From positions 1 to 64,000 of the forward strand of contig CAVTJA010000002.1 of assembly GCA_963735005.1 (NCBI GenBank): a DNA stretch of 64,000 nucleotides. The letters are read 5' to 3'. Position 1 is the first letter of the stretch. Each line of letters opens with the position of its first letter. Position numbers and translations under genes: made by a program. The DNA is from WTKG01 sp963735005 (GTDB lineage Bacteria; Actinomycetota; Actinomycetes; Actinomycetales; Demequinaceae). Under the pieces are notes generated by a model. It was not told where the DNA came from, did not search any database, and saw nothing but the letters and a program-made list of their open reading frames with translations. Below are positions 1-8,874 of the stretch, piece after piece.

Positions 1-1466
1 GACCCGTCTGGTCAGCGGTGGGCGAAGATTGAGCACCCCACGGATGTCACATTGCCGACGCAGGCGACCGTGTATTTGGGTGACACCGAGATCACGGACA
101 CCGACACGCACGTCAACGACGCGACGCCGGATGTGACCGCGACACGGTTCTTCACGTTTGGTGGCGCAACGGTTGCGACGGAGATCGCGACCGAAGGCGC
201 CGCGACGGTGCCGTTCTTCTCTTGTTCGGTGACTATCAGGGCTCTGCGCAGCTGATGTTGCCGGACCTGCGGGACGGCAGCGGCGACTACGACTTGCCCG
301 AATCGGCTGCCCACCTCCAACGCAACGCCTACACGCCGTATGGGTCGCAGCGTGCGCTGAACACGGACCTGTCCAACGACTCCCCGGACGTCACCTTCGA
401 CGCGAGCTTGAGCATCGAGCGTGGTTGGTTGTCGCAGGTGGCCGACGAGGCCACGTCGTCCCTGGGCACGGGCCTGACCTACCTGAACGCCCGCTACTAC
501 GACCCCCTCACGTCCCGCTTCCGTCACCGGACCCGCTGCTGAATGTGATGGACCCCAAGACGCTGGACCCGTACCGGTACGCGGAGAACAACCCAGTGTT
601 CTATTCGGATGCGAGGGGGCTGTATGCCAAGAAGGACGAGGAGGTGTGCGGCCACTACGGGTGCGCAGGCAAGACCGATGATCCGTTCACCTATGGGGTG
701 GGACTGAACGGAAAAGAGGCGAAGGGCAAGGTCAAATCCTTTACTACGCCTGCACCGGACCGGAAGCAGCAACATTGCACCACGCTCGAGCCGTGGAGGT
801 CCGGGAGCGCCTGAATCACGCAGCGCCGAAGCGAAGTGCGCGATGGGCATAGCCAGCGGATCCTGCGAACACATCAACGCGAACACACACTTTAGCGGCA
901 CGCTTTCGTTCGGCGAGATTGCGGAAGTGAGTGCACTTGGGTTCATCAACTTCTCTTCTGGCGTTGCCAATGCAGCTACCGGAACCGTCAACGGGCTGGC
1001 CGATATAGCAGTTTGCGGTGTGGCGCTCCTGTTCGGGTGCGACTCAGGACTGAATATTCCGAAAATCGCGGTTGTGGGGGATCCTGAGATATACGGGTAC
1101 AGCCAAACTTCCGGTGGCGTCACATTCGATGTTGGCACCTTGCTTTTCGGAGGCGGGACCGGTGCCGCAACGATCCGTCTGCAAAGTCTCACAAACGTCG
1201 CACGCAGCGCGTGGAAATACACGCCGCGGCAAATTGCGGCGATTGCAAAGAATGGGAATCTTGCCGCGATGTTCAGAGGCGAGAGGATTGACAATATGGT
1301 GAGGCAAGGGCTGAAGAACGACCGCTTGATGAATTCCATCGGCCGTGTGACACCGAGGGGAAAGTTTGGGCCAGACTTTGTGATGAACGGACTTTCCAGG
1401 GTTTGGTGGGACATCACTACGCCGGCCGCTTGGCCGGCTCACGTCGAGAAATCGGTGGCCTCTTGA
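1..1466 (+). pseudogene. Rhs-family protein C-terminus with restriction-endonuclease-like toxin tip (5' end outside window, frameshifted)
   Basis: Reading from base 1 in frame 1, the translation has the Rhs core ending (YLGDTEIT, TATRFFTFGGATVA), then GLTYLNARYYDPLTSRF and DPYRYAENNPVFYSDARGL, the signature that closes Rhs repeat proteins just before a variable toxin. The frame breaks near 214-222 (two extra bases), near 516-520 (one base missing) and between 720 and 795. The tip, readable from about 780 to 1466, has a glycine/alanine-rich hydrophobic stretch and ends with FGPDFVMNGLSRVWWDITTP and HVEKS. The spaced D, D and K resemble a PD-(D/E)xK nuclease active site, so a DNase or RNase effector is inferred. 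Rhs proteins deliver such tips in contact-dependent competition. The repeated frame breaks suggest decay, though sequence errors cannot be excluded. Confidence 0.72.
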
Positions 1467-1478
1467 GGATCTTCATCA

Positions 1479-2457
1479 ATGCCGGGTGAATCGAGTGGCG
1501 CGGAGCTCCAAGCCCGCTGTACGTCGCCTCAACGTCGCGCCCTGCGCAGAGCTACGCTCCGCTGGATGCGTGGCGCGGGTCCGATGCCCGGCGAGTTGGG
1601 CACCCACGGTGGACGAGTCGACTTGCGAGGGTTGTCGGCCGCGAAGCGCGGAGGCAGGCACGTCGCCGGAGTCGCGAGGGTGCACCCATCGTTCGTGTCG
1701 CGCCGTGCAGTTGAACTGCGGAATGTGCAACTCGAGCGCATCGACTTCTCGCATGCCGTCCTGCCAGACGCACGATTCTTGTCGGCCGATCTTCGAGATT
1801 GTGTGTTCGACTTTGCTGTTCTCGAAGGTGCGGACGTCGATCGGTCAACGTTCCGCGACTGTTCATTCCTCCGCACGAATTTGCGTGACGCGTGCTTGGC
1901 AGTGAACTTCGCCGAGACGGCGGTGTGGGAGGGCGTTGCGTTTGTTCAAACGGACCTTCGGGCCGCATTCAGCCACGGTGGTTCGATGTCCAAGGTGCGT
2001 TTCGAAGACGCGAAGCTTGACCGCTACGTCTTCGCCAACACTGCACTGGCAAATGTGGCTTTCGAGGGGCGCTCGTGGGAGTGGAGTTTGACAGCCGCTA
2101 TGGCGAGAAGCGACAGCGTCCGACGGTGCTGCGCGCTTAGATTTTTCGAGAGCTCAGCTTCACGACGTTGTGTTCTTCGGTTGTCGCCTCGACGATCCGG
2201 TCTTGCCGAAGGGACAACACGCGCTGCGCATCGAACGCTATCCGTCTGTCTTTGGGCAGGTGCTCAGGGATCTGGGTGACCGCGACGACGGGCCCGCACG
2301 AGTTGTGCGTGCCGTCCTGAGCCATCAGATCGAAGCGCGCCATGAGACGCCACCAGACGCTTCGACGATATTCGTTGAAGAAGACTGGCAACGGTGGGGT
2401 GAGGCCGAGGCATTCGCATTGCTGAGAGAGCTCATCGCCCAAGTCCAGAGCGACTAG
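1479..2457 (+). pseudogene. Pentapeptide-repeat protein, frameshifted; possible immunity partner of the Rhs tip
   Basis: The ATG lies 12 bases after the toxin stop, the usual place for an immunity gene. From about codon 85 the translation is a run of pentapeptide repeats with the A(D/N)LxX pattern (VELRNVQLERIDFSHAVL, FLSADLRDCVFDFAVLEGAD, FRDCSFLRTNLRDA), a right-handed quadrilateral beta-helix in known families. The frame shifts near 2078 and again near 2136, each fixed by restoring one base. The tail then continues as LDFSRAQLHDVVFFGCRLDD and ends with RELIAQVQSD at 2457. The first ~80 codons are poorly conserved in appearance and the true start is uncertain. An immunity role is inferred only from position. 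Confidence 0.5.
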
Positions 2458-2726
2458 CTACGATTCCGCGTGGCTCAAGTCCGCCAACCCGGGTGACGTC
2501 ACGGCCTTTGACTACAAGACGTTCTACCCGGGAATGCACATCGCCAACAAGGCCGTCAAGATGAAACTTACTTGGAATGCGCGGATAGTGATGCAAGCGG
2601 ACAAACCTTCGCCGCAGGACTTCACCATCCTCAACACGTATCCAATTGCGTGATTCCAGCGGCGATCCTTTGGAGCACATCGGAATGGGGTCGTTCGAAA
2701 AGGCTGTCGCGCGGGGCATGGGGTGA
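2458..2726 (+). pseudogene. Orphan toxin C-terminal fragment
   Basis: No start codon or Rhs core precedes it. Frame 2 from 2459 reads YDSAWLKSANPGDV and FYPGMHIANKAVKM, and stops at 2651. The next frame from 2652 continues with SSGDPLEHIGMGSFEKAV and a stop at 2724-2726, so one frameshift lies near 2645. The family was not recognised. Its shape, a headless coding tail ending just before a small immunity-type gene, is that of the displaced C-terminal cassettes left behind when an Rhs/CDI locus swaps its tip by recombination. Confidence 0.42.
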
Positions 2727-2776
2727 AAGTATTTGTCCCGCGCGTGTTATTGCCTCGAAGGAGGAAAGGAGCGATA

Positions 2777-3088
2777 GTGACGAAACTTTGGGAAGGCCTG
2801 CCGCGCGTGGGCGGATCGCTCGGTGGTTACCTCAATCAGGACTACGGGGATAGCTATCGAAATATCTGGGAGCCCGTGGTGGACTTCGCGGGTTCGGCGC
2901 CGGCGACGGTCGAGCAGTACTTGACGACAGTCGAGAGTCTGCTCGCGCTCGGCCTCGATGACGCGGACCTCAAGCGTGCGATGAGCGACTTGTCGTTCGA
3001 AATGGAGCCTGATCGCTTTGGCTACACGAATTCCGGATGGCTCGCTGCGACGGTGCGCGTGATTCGGGCCGTTGCTCACCCGGCATAG
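2777..3088 (+). CDS. Small immunity protein resembling the CdiI_2 type
   Basis: A 103-residue acidic protein. The GTG at 2777 was chosen because GGAG lies five bases upstream; an in-frame GTG at 2723 overlaps the preceding stop but has no ribosome site. The N-terminal half has LGGYLNQDYGD followed by an acidic helix region (VEQYLTTVESLLALGLDD), which resembles the GxYxHQDW-type start of contact-dependent inhibition immunity proteins. Such proteins bind and neutralise the cognate toxin in the cytoplasm. The toxin remnant directly upstream (2458-2726) is the likely former partner. The family assignment rests on motif memory, not on a search. Confidence 0.55.
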   Translation: MTKLWEGLPRVGGSLGGYLNQDYGDSYRNIWEPVVDFAGSAPATVEQYLTTVESLLALGLDDADLKRAMSDLSFEMEPDRFGYTNSGWLAATVRVIRAVAHPA

Positions 3089-3215
3089 ATTCATGGGCTA
3101 AGGCGTGCGTGGCTCGCCAGTCGCGTTACGCGTTGGCCAGCGTGTGCGAACGCGCTTGTGATTGTCAATCGAATAGCCACTCTTAAGTCGGTACTGGTGA
3201 TAGGAGGAGCTGGTG

Positions 3216-3479
3216 ATGGGAATCGACCGCGACGCGGCGCACCAGCGCTGGATACGAGCCTTGAATCGGCGCACCGAGGCGCCTGCTTATCGGGATGAAT
3301 GGTATTGGGAGCAATGCGCCGACTGCGCGCACTGGTGCGCGCTCGCGGGCCCGCTCGGTGAGGACTGGGGGGTGTGTGCCAATGCGGAGTCTCCGTTCGA
3401 TTCTCGTGTTCGGTTCGAACATGACGGGTGCGACGAGTTTCAGCCTCGCGATGAGAATGTCTCGAATGGTATGCAGTAG
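3216..3479 (+). CDS. Small cysteine-containing DUF3027-like protein
   Basis: An 87-residue protein. ATG 3216 follows GGAGG at about 3203; a GTG one codon earlier is also in frame. The centre has W-E-QCADCAHW, GPLGEDWGVCANAESPFD and FEHDGCDEF. This spacing of cysteines with the FEHDGC ending is what I know from DUF3027-type proteins, often small and of unknown function in Rhs neighbourhoods. The cysteines and His could bind zinc. It sits between two orphan toxin cassettes, so an immunity role is possible but unproven. Confidence 0.55.
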   Translation: MGIDRDAAHQRWIRALNRRTEAPAYRDEWYWEQCADCAHWCALAGPLGEDWGVCANAESPFDSRVRFEHDGCDEFQPRDENVSNGMQ

Positions 3480-3480
3480 C

Positions 3481-3630
3481 GTTCCTGGGTCCTTGCGTGA
3501 AGCGGCAACTGCGGTCTTCCATGAGGTGTATCACGCGAATACGTTCGTGCGTACTGGCTTGCAAGGCGCTGAGGAAGCGGCTGAAGCTTTTGGTAAATCG
3601 ATGTGGGCCAAGTTCGTAGCGGCAGGATGA
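3481..3630 (+). pseudogene. Orphan toxin tail with an HExxH motif
   Basis: Frame 1 is open with no start and reads VPGSLREAATAVFHEVYHAN, then a helical stretch (LQGAEEAAEAFGKSMWAKF) and a TGA at 3628-3630. HEVYH fits the HExxH zinc-metalloprotease signature, so this is probably the end of a peptidase-type toxin tip. The stop overlaps the ATG of the next gene (ATGA), a tight toxin-immunity coupling. Everything upstream of about 50 residues is gone, so it cannot be active alone. Confidence 0.45.
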
Positions 3631-3998
3631 GGATGATGTGGCGAAACTTCAATTTTGATATCCCGAACGCGCCGCTACTGGTGCGCATCGGTGTAGACGA
3701 CACGGCCAGAGAGTGTCCCGTGTGTGGGAAACAGACGCTCCACTGGTACACCTACCCCAATCCGCACCGGCCGCAGTCGCGCTTCAATTACATTTGGTGC
3801 AGTGAGTGTCGGCTGTTCGCTGGGAGCACCGTATTCAGCGAAACGTGGGACTTGCCGGACCCGCTCGATGCGTACACCAACGAACAGCGACACGAGTTGG
3901 AAGCCGACATCGGTGAGTTCTTTGCGTTGCTTGACCGCCTGTGGGAGTCGGGTGAGCTACCGCAAATCCGGCCGGACATGGGCGGCGCCGAGTCTTGA
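3627..3998 (+). CDS. Zinc-ribbon protein, likely immunity to the HExxH tip
   Basis: A 123-residue protein whose ATG overlaps the stop of the orphan HExxH fragment by four bases. It has two CxxC pairs (CPVCGKQ near residue 32 and WCSECRLF near residue 60) separated by an aromatic segment, a zinc-ribbon layout. The C-terminal third is acidic and helical (EQRHELEADIGEFFALLDRLW). No known family was recognised. The overlap with the toxin remnant and the small size support an immunity role by context only. Confidence 0.5.
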   Translation: MRMMWRNFNFDIPNAPLLVRIGVDDTARECPVCGKQTLHWYTYPNPHRPQSRFNYIWCSECRLFAGSTVFSETWDLPDPLDAYTNEQRHELEADIGEFFALLDRLWESGELPQIRPDMGGAES

Positions 3999-4196
3999 AT
4001 GAGGTTCTCGCGGAGTTCGTGTGTGTTCCTGGGTACCGAATTGTGACGGTAGAGAGCCCCGAGTTGGACGAACCGTTCGAGTGGATCGCGGGCGACGAAC
4101 CCGCGGTCGGGTGCGCCCCGGGTTTCCTAGAGGCTCGTGGATGACCTCTTGGTGGTCGACATACACCTTGTTGGCCGCCGCCTCAAAGAGCTCTAG
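3995..4196 (+). pseudogene. Small disrupted ORF after the zinc-ribbon gene
   Basis: A TTG at 3995 overlaps the previous stop (TTGA). The translation LNEVLAEFVCVPGYRIVTVE continues to a stop at 4142-4144. Removing one base near 4138 lets it continue as VDDLLVVDIHLVGRRLKEL to a TAG at 4194-4196, giving about 66 residues with a plausible beta/helix pattern. The product is unknown. It probably belonged to the same immunity array. Confidence 0.3.
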
Positions 4197-4204
4197 CGCG
4201 AAGG

Positions 4205-4492
4205 CTACGACTCGCCCCGCTTGCGGCGGCGCTCCTGGCGCTCCAGCCAGTCGAGGTATTCGGGGTCGTCGTCCGGCGCCGACGGCCCGCGGCGCGAACC
4301 GCGCGCGCCTTCTGGGCGGATGAACTTCATGAAAATCCATGCGAGCGCGCCCACGAACGGCACGATGAAGATGAGGATCACCCAGAACACCTTGGGGAGC
4401 CCGAACGGCGCGCGGTCGCGGTGGTCGCGCACGTCGGCGAGCGTGTAGACCGTCAGGCCTACGTAGAGGGCGACCAGCGCAATGTACTTCAC
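4205..4492 (-). CDS. Small membrane protein with PLDc_N-type domain
   Basis: A 95-residue protein with two hydrophobic segments, residues 3-20 (YIALVALYVGLTVYTLADV) and about 31-52 (KVFWVILIFIVPFVGALAWI), the layout of the PLDc_N (phospholipase D N-terminal) domain that also occurs alone in many actinobacteria. The tail is charged (DDDPEYLDWLERQERRRKRG). The start is a GTG at 4492 with a TACGCT box six bases upstream and no Shine-Dalgarno, which suggests a leaderless message. It diverges from the DUF4229 gene. The function is unknown. Confidence 0.72.
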   Translation of the reverse strand: MKYIALVALYVGLTVYTLADVRDHRDRAPFGLPKVFWVILIFIVPFVGALAWIFMKFIRPEGARGSRRGPSAPDDDPEYLDWLERQERRRKRGES

Positions 4493-4498
4493 CAGGCA

Positions 4499-4504
4499 AG
4501 CGTA
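4499..4504 (-). promoter_or_regulatory. -10 box TACGCT, leaderless start of the PLDc_N gene
   Basis: TACGCT fits TANNNT and ends six bases before the GTG at 4492, so transcription would begin at the start codon. Confidence 0.5.
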
Positions 4505-4514
4505 CCCAGGCGAG

Positions 4515-4520
4515 TACCAT
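4515..4520 (+). promoter_or_regulatory. -10 box TACCAT, leaderless start of the DUF4229 gene
   Basis: TACCAT ends seven bases before ATG 4528 and no ribosome-binding site is present. It lies 10 bases from the divergent -10 box, so the two promoters almost overlap. Confidence 0.5.
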
Positions 4521-4527
4521 TGGACGA

Positions 4528-4785
4528 ATGAAGATCATTCTGTTCTGGCTCGCACGGACGTCGCTCACGGTTGTCGCGTGGGCGGTGCTGTACCTCGCTG
4601 GCTGGCACCACTGGACCAGCGTGTTGGGCGCCGTTGCCCTCGCCTGGCTCATCACGTACCTGATGTTCGGCTCGCTCTACGACAGCGCCGCGAAGCAGGT
4701 TGACGCGCTCATCGCGCGGCGATTCACGCGCTCGCAGGTTGAGGACGCCGATGCCGAAGACGCCGAGGCCGAGGTCAGCGCGTAG
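4528..4785 (+). CDS. DUF4229 membrane protein
   Basis: An 85-residue protein with two hydrophobic segments (about residues 4-24 and 30-50), then a basic stretch and a strongly acidic tail (EDADAEDAEAEVSA). This matches the actinobacterial DUF4229 family, commonly found beside menA. Its role is unknown; a link to quinone synthesis is suggested only by conserved neighbourhood. The gene converges on menA, whose stop is 13 bases away. Confidence 0.7.
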   Translation: MKIILFWLARTSLTVVAWAVLYLAGWHHWTSVLGAVALAWLITYLMFGSLYDSAAKQVDALIARRFTRSQVEDADAEDAEAEVSA

Positions 4786-4798
4786 TCACCACGGGCGG

Positions 4799-5671
4799 CT
4801 AACCGATCGCGATACCGAGCGCCAGCAGCAGCCCGTAGGCGAGCCCTGCAGCGCTCGCGCCCGCGAACACCGGGCGCAGCCCCGGGCCCGACAACCCCGC
4901 GCGCACGGCGATCGCCATCAGCACCGCGGGGGCGGCAGTCAGCAGCGCGAGCAGCGCCCACGGCCGCGGGAACGCCACCACGACGGCCAGCACGATGGGC
5001 AGCAGCACCGCCTGCGCGAACAGGCTCCGCGCGCGCTTCTCGCCCAGCCGCACGGCGATGGTCCGCTTGCCGGTGGCCGTGTCCGTCGCGACGTCGCGGA
5101 TGTTGTTGACGAGCAGCAGCGCGACGGCCCACAGACCCACGCCGGCCGACGCCACGGCGGCCCACCACGTCACGGCACCCGCCTGCGCCCACATCGTCCC
5201 AAGCGCGGCGACGGGGCCGAAGAAGATGAACACCATGATCTCGCCAAGGCCCTCGTAGCCGTACGGCCGCGGGCCGCCGGTGTAGCCCCACGCGGCGCCG
5301 ATCGCGAGTGCGCCCGCCGCGAGCAGCCACCACTGCCCGCTCAGCACCGTCAGGCCCAGGCCAAGCACCGCCGCGACACCGAAGGACAAGAACGCTGCGC
5401 GCCGCACCTGAGACGGCCGCGCCAGCCCCGAGGCGGTCAGCCGGATGGGCCCCACCCGGTTCGCGTCCGTCCCACGCACGCCGTCGGAATAGTCGTTGGC
5501 GTAGTTCACGCCCACCTGCAGCGCCAGCGCGAGTGCGAGGGCGATCAGGGCCAGCAGCGGCCGGAACTGCCCCACCACTCCTGCGGCCGCCGTGCCCACC
5601 GCCACCGGGGCGATCGCCGTCGACAGTGTCCGGGGCCGCGCGCCTGCGACCCACTCACGTGCGTTAGCCAC
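4799..5671 (-). CDS. menA: 1,4-dihydroxy-2-naphthoate polyprenyltransferase MenA
   Basis: This integral membrane enzyme joins the polyprenyl tail to 1,4-dihydroxy-2-naphthoate, giving demethylmenaquinone. The 290-residue protein has the UbiA-family first aspartate motif NDYSDGVRGTD near residue 60, which binds the prenyl diphosphate through magnesium, and the second motif NNIRDVATDTATGKRT near residue 185, with eight or nine hydrophobic helices. The GTG at 5671 overlaps the end of menE by 8 bases, so the two are cotranscribed and coupled. The tail substrate would come from the polyprenyl diphosphate synthase at 33961. Confidence 0.93.
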   Translation of the reverse strand: MANAREWVAGARPRTLSTAIAPVAVGTAAAGVVGQFRPLLALIALALALALQVGVNYANDYSDGVRGTDANRVGPIRLTASGLARPSQVRRAAFLSFGVAAVLGLGLTVLSGQWWLLAAGALAIGAAWGYTGGPRPYGYEGLGEIMVFIFFGPVAALGTMWAQAGAVTWWAAVASAGVGLWAVALLLVNNIRDVATDTATGKRTIAVRLGEKRARSLFAQAVLLPIVLAVVVAFPRPWALLALLTAAPAVLMAIAVRAGLSGPGLRPVFAGASAAGLAYGLLLALGIAIG

Positions 5672-6701
5672 GCGTTCCTCCCTTGGCCGCGGACTCCCGC
5701 AGCGTCATCCGGTCGATCTTTCCAGTAGGGAGCAGCGGGAGCGAATCGACCCACCGCACCTCTCGCGGCAACGCGTGCCGGGGGAGGGTCGCTGACAGCG
5801 CCGCGCGCACCTCCTCCGTGCCGGGCCGCGCGTCTCCCGCGGGGACGGCGAGGGCCACGACCCGCTGGCCCCACTCGTCGTCCGGGACGCCCGTGACTGC
5901 CGCGTGCGACACCGCGTCGAGCGCCTCGAGCGCGGCCTCGACCGCGGCGGGGTGAACCTTGTGTGCGCCGGTGATGATGACGTGGTCCGCGCGGCCGATG
6001 ACGCGCACGCCGCCGTCCTCCTCGCCCACGTCCGGCGTCGCGAACCACCTGCGCCCGGCCATCGTCACGAACCCCGAGTCGTCGCCGTCCGCGAAGCCAT
6101 CCGCGAGCACGTCGCCCGCGACGTAGATCCGCCCGTCCTGCGCGATCGCCACCTCCACGCCGTCCAGCGGCTGCCCGTCAAAGACGCAGCCCCCACACGT
6201 CTCCGTCATGCCGTAGCTGGCGACCACGTTCGCGGGCCTGTCGCGGACGTTCAGCGCCGCCCCACCCACGAGCACCGCGTCGAACCGCGCGAGCTCCGCG
6301 GCCGCCGCAGGGTCTGCCAACACACGCGTGAGCTGGGTGGGCACCAGGGAGACGTAGCGCCGGCCCGGCCGCCCGCCGACCTCCCGCGCAGCCTCCACGA
6401 ACGCCGCCGCGGTGAAGCTGCCGGCAGCAATCCGGACGGGGGCAGTGCCCGCGACCTCGGCCCTTGCGAGGACGTTCGCGCCGCCGATGCGGTCGTCGGG
6501 AAGCGCGAGCAGCCACTCGCCGGGGCCGCCCAGCCGCTCAAGCGCCGCCTCGGCCGACGCCCGCAGGGCGCGGCGCGACAGGTGGACGATGCGCGGGGAG
6601 CCAGAGGTGCCGGACGTCGCGACGGCGACGCCCGCGACGTCTCCCGCCAGGGCGGCGGCGATCGCGGCGGACGCGCCGTCGGCAAGGGGGGCATAAACCA
6701 C
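5664..6701 (-). CDS. menE: o-succinylbenzoate-CoA ligase MenE
   Basis: It activates o-succinylbenzoate to its CoA thioester with ATP. The 345-residue protein is short for an acyl-CoA synthetase, as is usual for actinobacterial MenE. The AMP-binding loop VATSGTSGSPR is at residues 27-37, YGMTETCGG near 165, and the C-terminal lysine motif LPTGKIDR near residue 330. The GTG start at 6701 has a TAGGCT box six bases upstream and no ribosome site. It is the first gene of a menE-menA operon. Confidence 0.92.
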   Translation of the reverse strand: MVYAPLADGASAAIAAALAGDVAGVAVATSGTSGSPRIVHLSRRALRASAEAALERLGGPGEWLLALPDDRIGGANVLARAEVAGTAPVRIAAGSFTAAAFVEAAREVGGRPGRRYVSLVPTQLTRVLADPAAAAELARFDAVLVGGAALNVRDRPANVVASYGMTETCGGCVFDGQPLDGVEVAIAQDGRIYVAGDVLADGFADGDDSGFVTMAGRRWFATPDVGEEDGGVRVIGRADHVIITGAHKVHPAAVEAALEALDAVSHAAVTGVPDDEWGQRVVALAVPAGDARPGTEEVRAALSATLPRHALPREVRWVDSLPLLPTGKIDRMTLRESAAKGGTRG

Positions 6702-6707
6702 GACTCC

Positions 6708-6713
6708 AGCCTA
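6708..6713 (-). promoter_or_regulatory. -10 box TAGGCT, leaderless start of menE
   Basis: TAGGCT ends six bases before GTG 6701. The same hexamer precedes menB, menC, menF and menJ at the same distance. Confidence 0.6.
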
Positions 6714-6721
6714 GGCGCGCT

Positions 6722-6727
6722 TACACT
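6722..6727 (+). promoter_or_regulatory. -10 box TACACT, leaderless start of the DUF3048 gene
   Basis: TACACT ends seven bases before ATG 6735; no Shine-Dalgarno is seen. It lies back-to-back with the menE promoter. Confidence 0.5.
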
Positions 6728-6734
6728 CGGCCTT

Positions 6735-7817
6735 ATGACCCGAACACTGCGCGCCGCCGCAGCAGTCCTTGCCGCGGCCCTCGCGCTCGCCGCTTGCGAA
6801 CCCGTGGTGAACACGTCCCCCGACGTCACGAACACCATCACGCCCAAGGAGGAGCGGCAGCCAGTCGCGACGCCTCCGGAGGACCCACGCCCGGCAGTCG
6901 TGTGGCCGCTGACCGGCCTGTCCGCCGAGGGCGTCGACGCGAACGAGCTTGACCGGTCCGCGCTGTCGATCAAGATCGAGAACTCGCACGCCGCGCGCCC
7001 GCAGACCAACCTCGACAAGGCCGACATCGTCTGGGAGACCGAGATCGACTACGGCATCAGCCGGCTCATCGCGGTCTTCCACAGCGACTACCCCAAGACC
7101 GTCGGGCCCATCCGCTCGATGCGGCCGCACGACACAAACATCATCGGCCAGTACCGCGGCCCGCTCATCTTCTCGGGCGCGCAGCGAAGGTTCATTTACG
7201 CGGCGGACAAGGCCGGGCAGGACCTGCTCGCCCAGGACATCGGCAGCACCGGGTTCTTCCGCGTCAGCACCAACTACGCGCCGCACAACCTGCACGGTTA
7301 CCCCGACAAGTTCAACAAGCAGGCGCGGCCGCGCCACGCGCCCGACGCGGAGTTCCACTTCGCGTATCCCGAGAACCTCAACACGGCCGCGCAGAGCGGC
7401 AAGAAAACGGACTGGATCGACATCTACTTGTCTCCCTGGGCGAAGCCAAACTGGAAGTGGAACAACAAGAAGGGCGAGTGGCTCCGCTGGGACAGCACCG
7501 CCAAGCACGTCACTGCGGACGGCACCCAGATTCACGCCGACAACATCATCGTTCTCAACGTTGAGGTGAAGTTCACGAGCCACGTCAAGAACGGCATCTC
7601 CGTCCCGGAGACCTTGGTTGCCGGCAAACACGGCAAGGGATGGGTGGCCGCGGACAACAAGTACGTTCAGGTCCGGTGGTCAAAGAAGAACCGCACCAGC
7701 CCGTTCGTGCTCACGACGCTCGACGGCGACCCGGTGTTCCTCAAGCCGGGGCAGACCTGGGTGGAACTCGTCCCGCGCAAGGGCCACTCCTACACGGGCA
7801 AGGTCAACTTCAAGTAG
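6735..7817 (+). CDS. DUF3048 secreted lipoprotein
   Basis: A 360-residue protein with a lipoprotein signal: basic N-terminus, hydrophobic run and lipobox LALAAC with Cys near residue 22, so it is anchored outside the membrane. The mature part has the DUF3048 hallmarks: KIENSHAARPQTNLDKADIV near residue 80, AVFHSDYPKTVGPIRSMRP near 115, and a C-terminal domain ending with FLKPGQTWVELVP. Family members (YerB-like) are extracellular proteins of uncertain function. It diverges from menE and converges with menB. Confidence 0.85.
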   Translation: MTRTLRAAAAVLAAALALAACEPVVNTSPDVTNTITPKEERQPVATPPEDPRPAVVWPLTGLSAEGVDANELDRSALSIKIENSHAARPQTNLDKADIVWETEIDYGISRLIAVFHSDYPKTVGPIRSMRPHDTNIIGQYRGPLIFSGAQRRFIYAADKAGQDLLAQDIGSTGFFRVSTNYAPHNLHGYPDKFNKQARPRHAPDAEFHFAYPENLNTAAQSGKKTDWIDIYLSPWAKPNWKWNNKKGEWLRWDSTAKHVTADGTQIHADNIIVLNVEVKFTSHVKNGISVPETLVAGKHGKGWVAADNKYVQVRWSKKNRTSPFVLTTLDGDPVFLKPGQTWVELVPRKGHSYTGKVNFK

Positions 7818-7827
7818 CCGCAGCGCG

Positions 7828-8760
<933 letters not shown>

Positions 8761-8767
8761 GATTCCG

Positions 8768-8773
8768 AGCCTA
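8768..8773 (-). promoter_or_regulatory. -10 box TAGGCT, leaderless start of menB
   Basis: TAGGCT ends seven bases before GTG 8760, with no ribosome-binding site. Confidence 0.55.
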
Positions 8774-8781
8774 CCTACTCG

Positions 8782-8800
8782 CACGGGCGCTGTGCCCGTG
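8782..8800. other. Inverted repeat between menB and the sigma-factor gene
   Basis: CACGGGC and GCCCGTG (7 bp each) are separated by five bases. It lies upstream of both divergent genes, so it could be an operator or a structured 5' leader of the sigma transcript. No function can be assigned from the sequence. Confidence 0.3.
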
Positions 8801-8874
8801 AAAAGGAGGTCGCGCGCGCCCCAACCGAAAAGGCCTCCCGCTCCGTTCAACTTGCGGAGACACTTGGAGGTGTG

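Noticed and set aside
5904..6734. N-terminal extension of the DUF3048 frame opposite menE
   Set aside because: The lipoprotein signal begins at ATG 6735 with a -10 box just upstream; the extension is antisense to menE.
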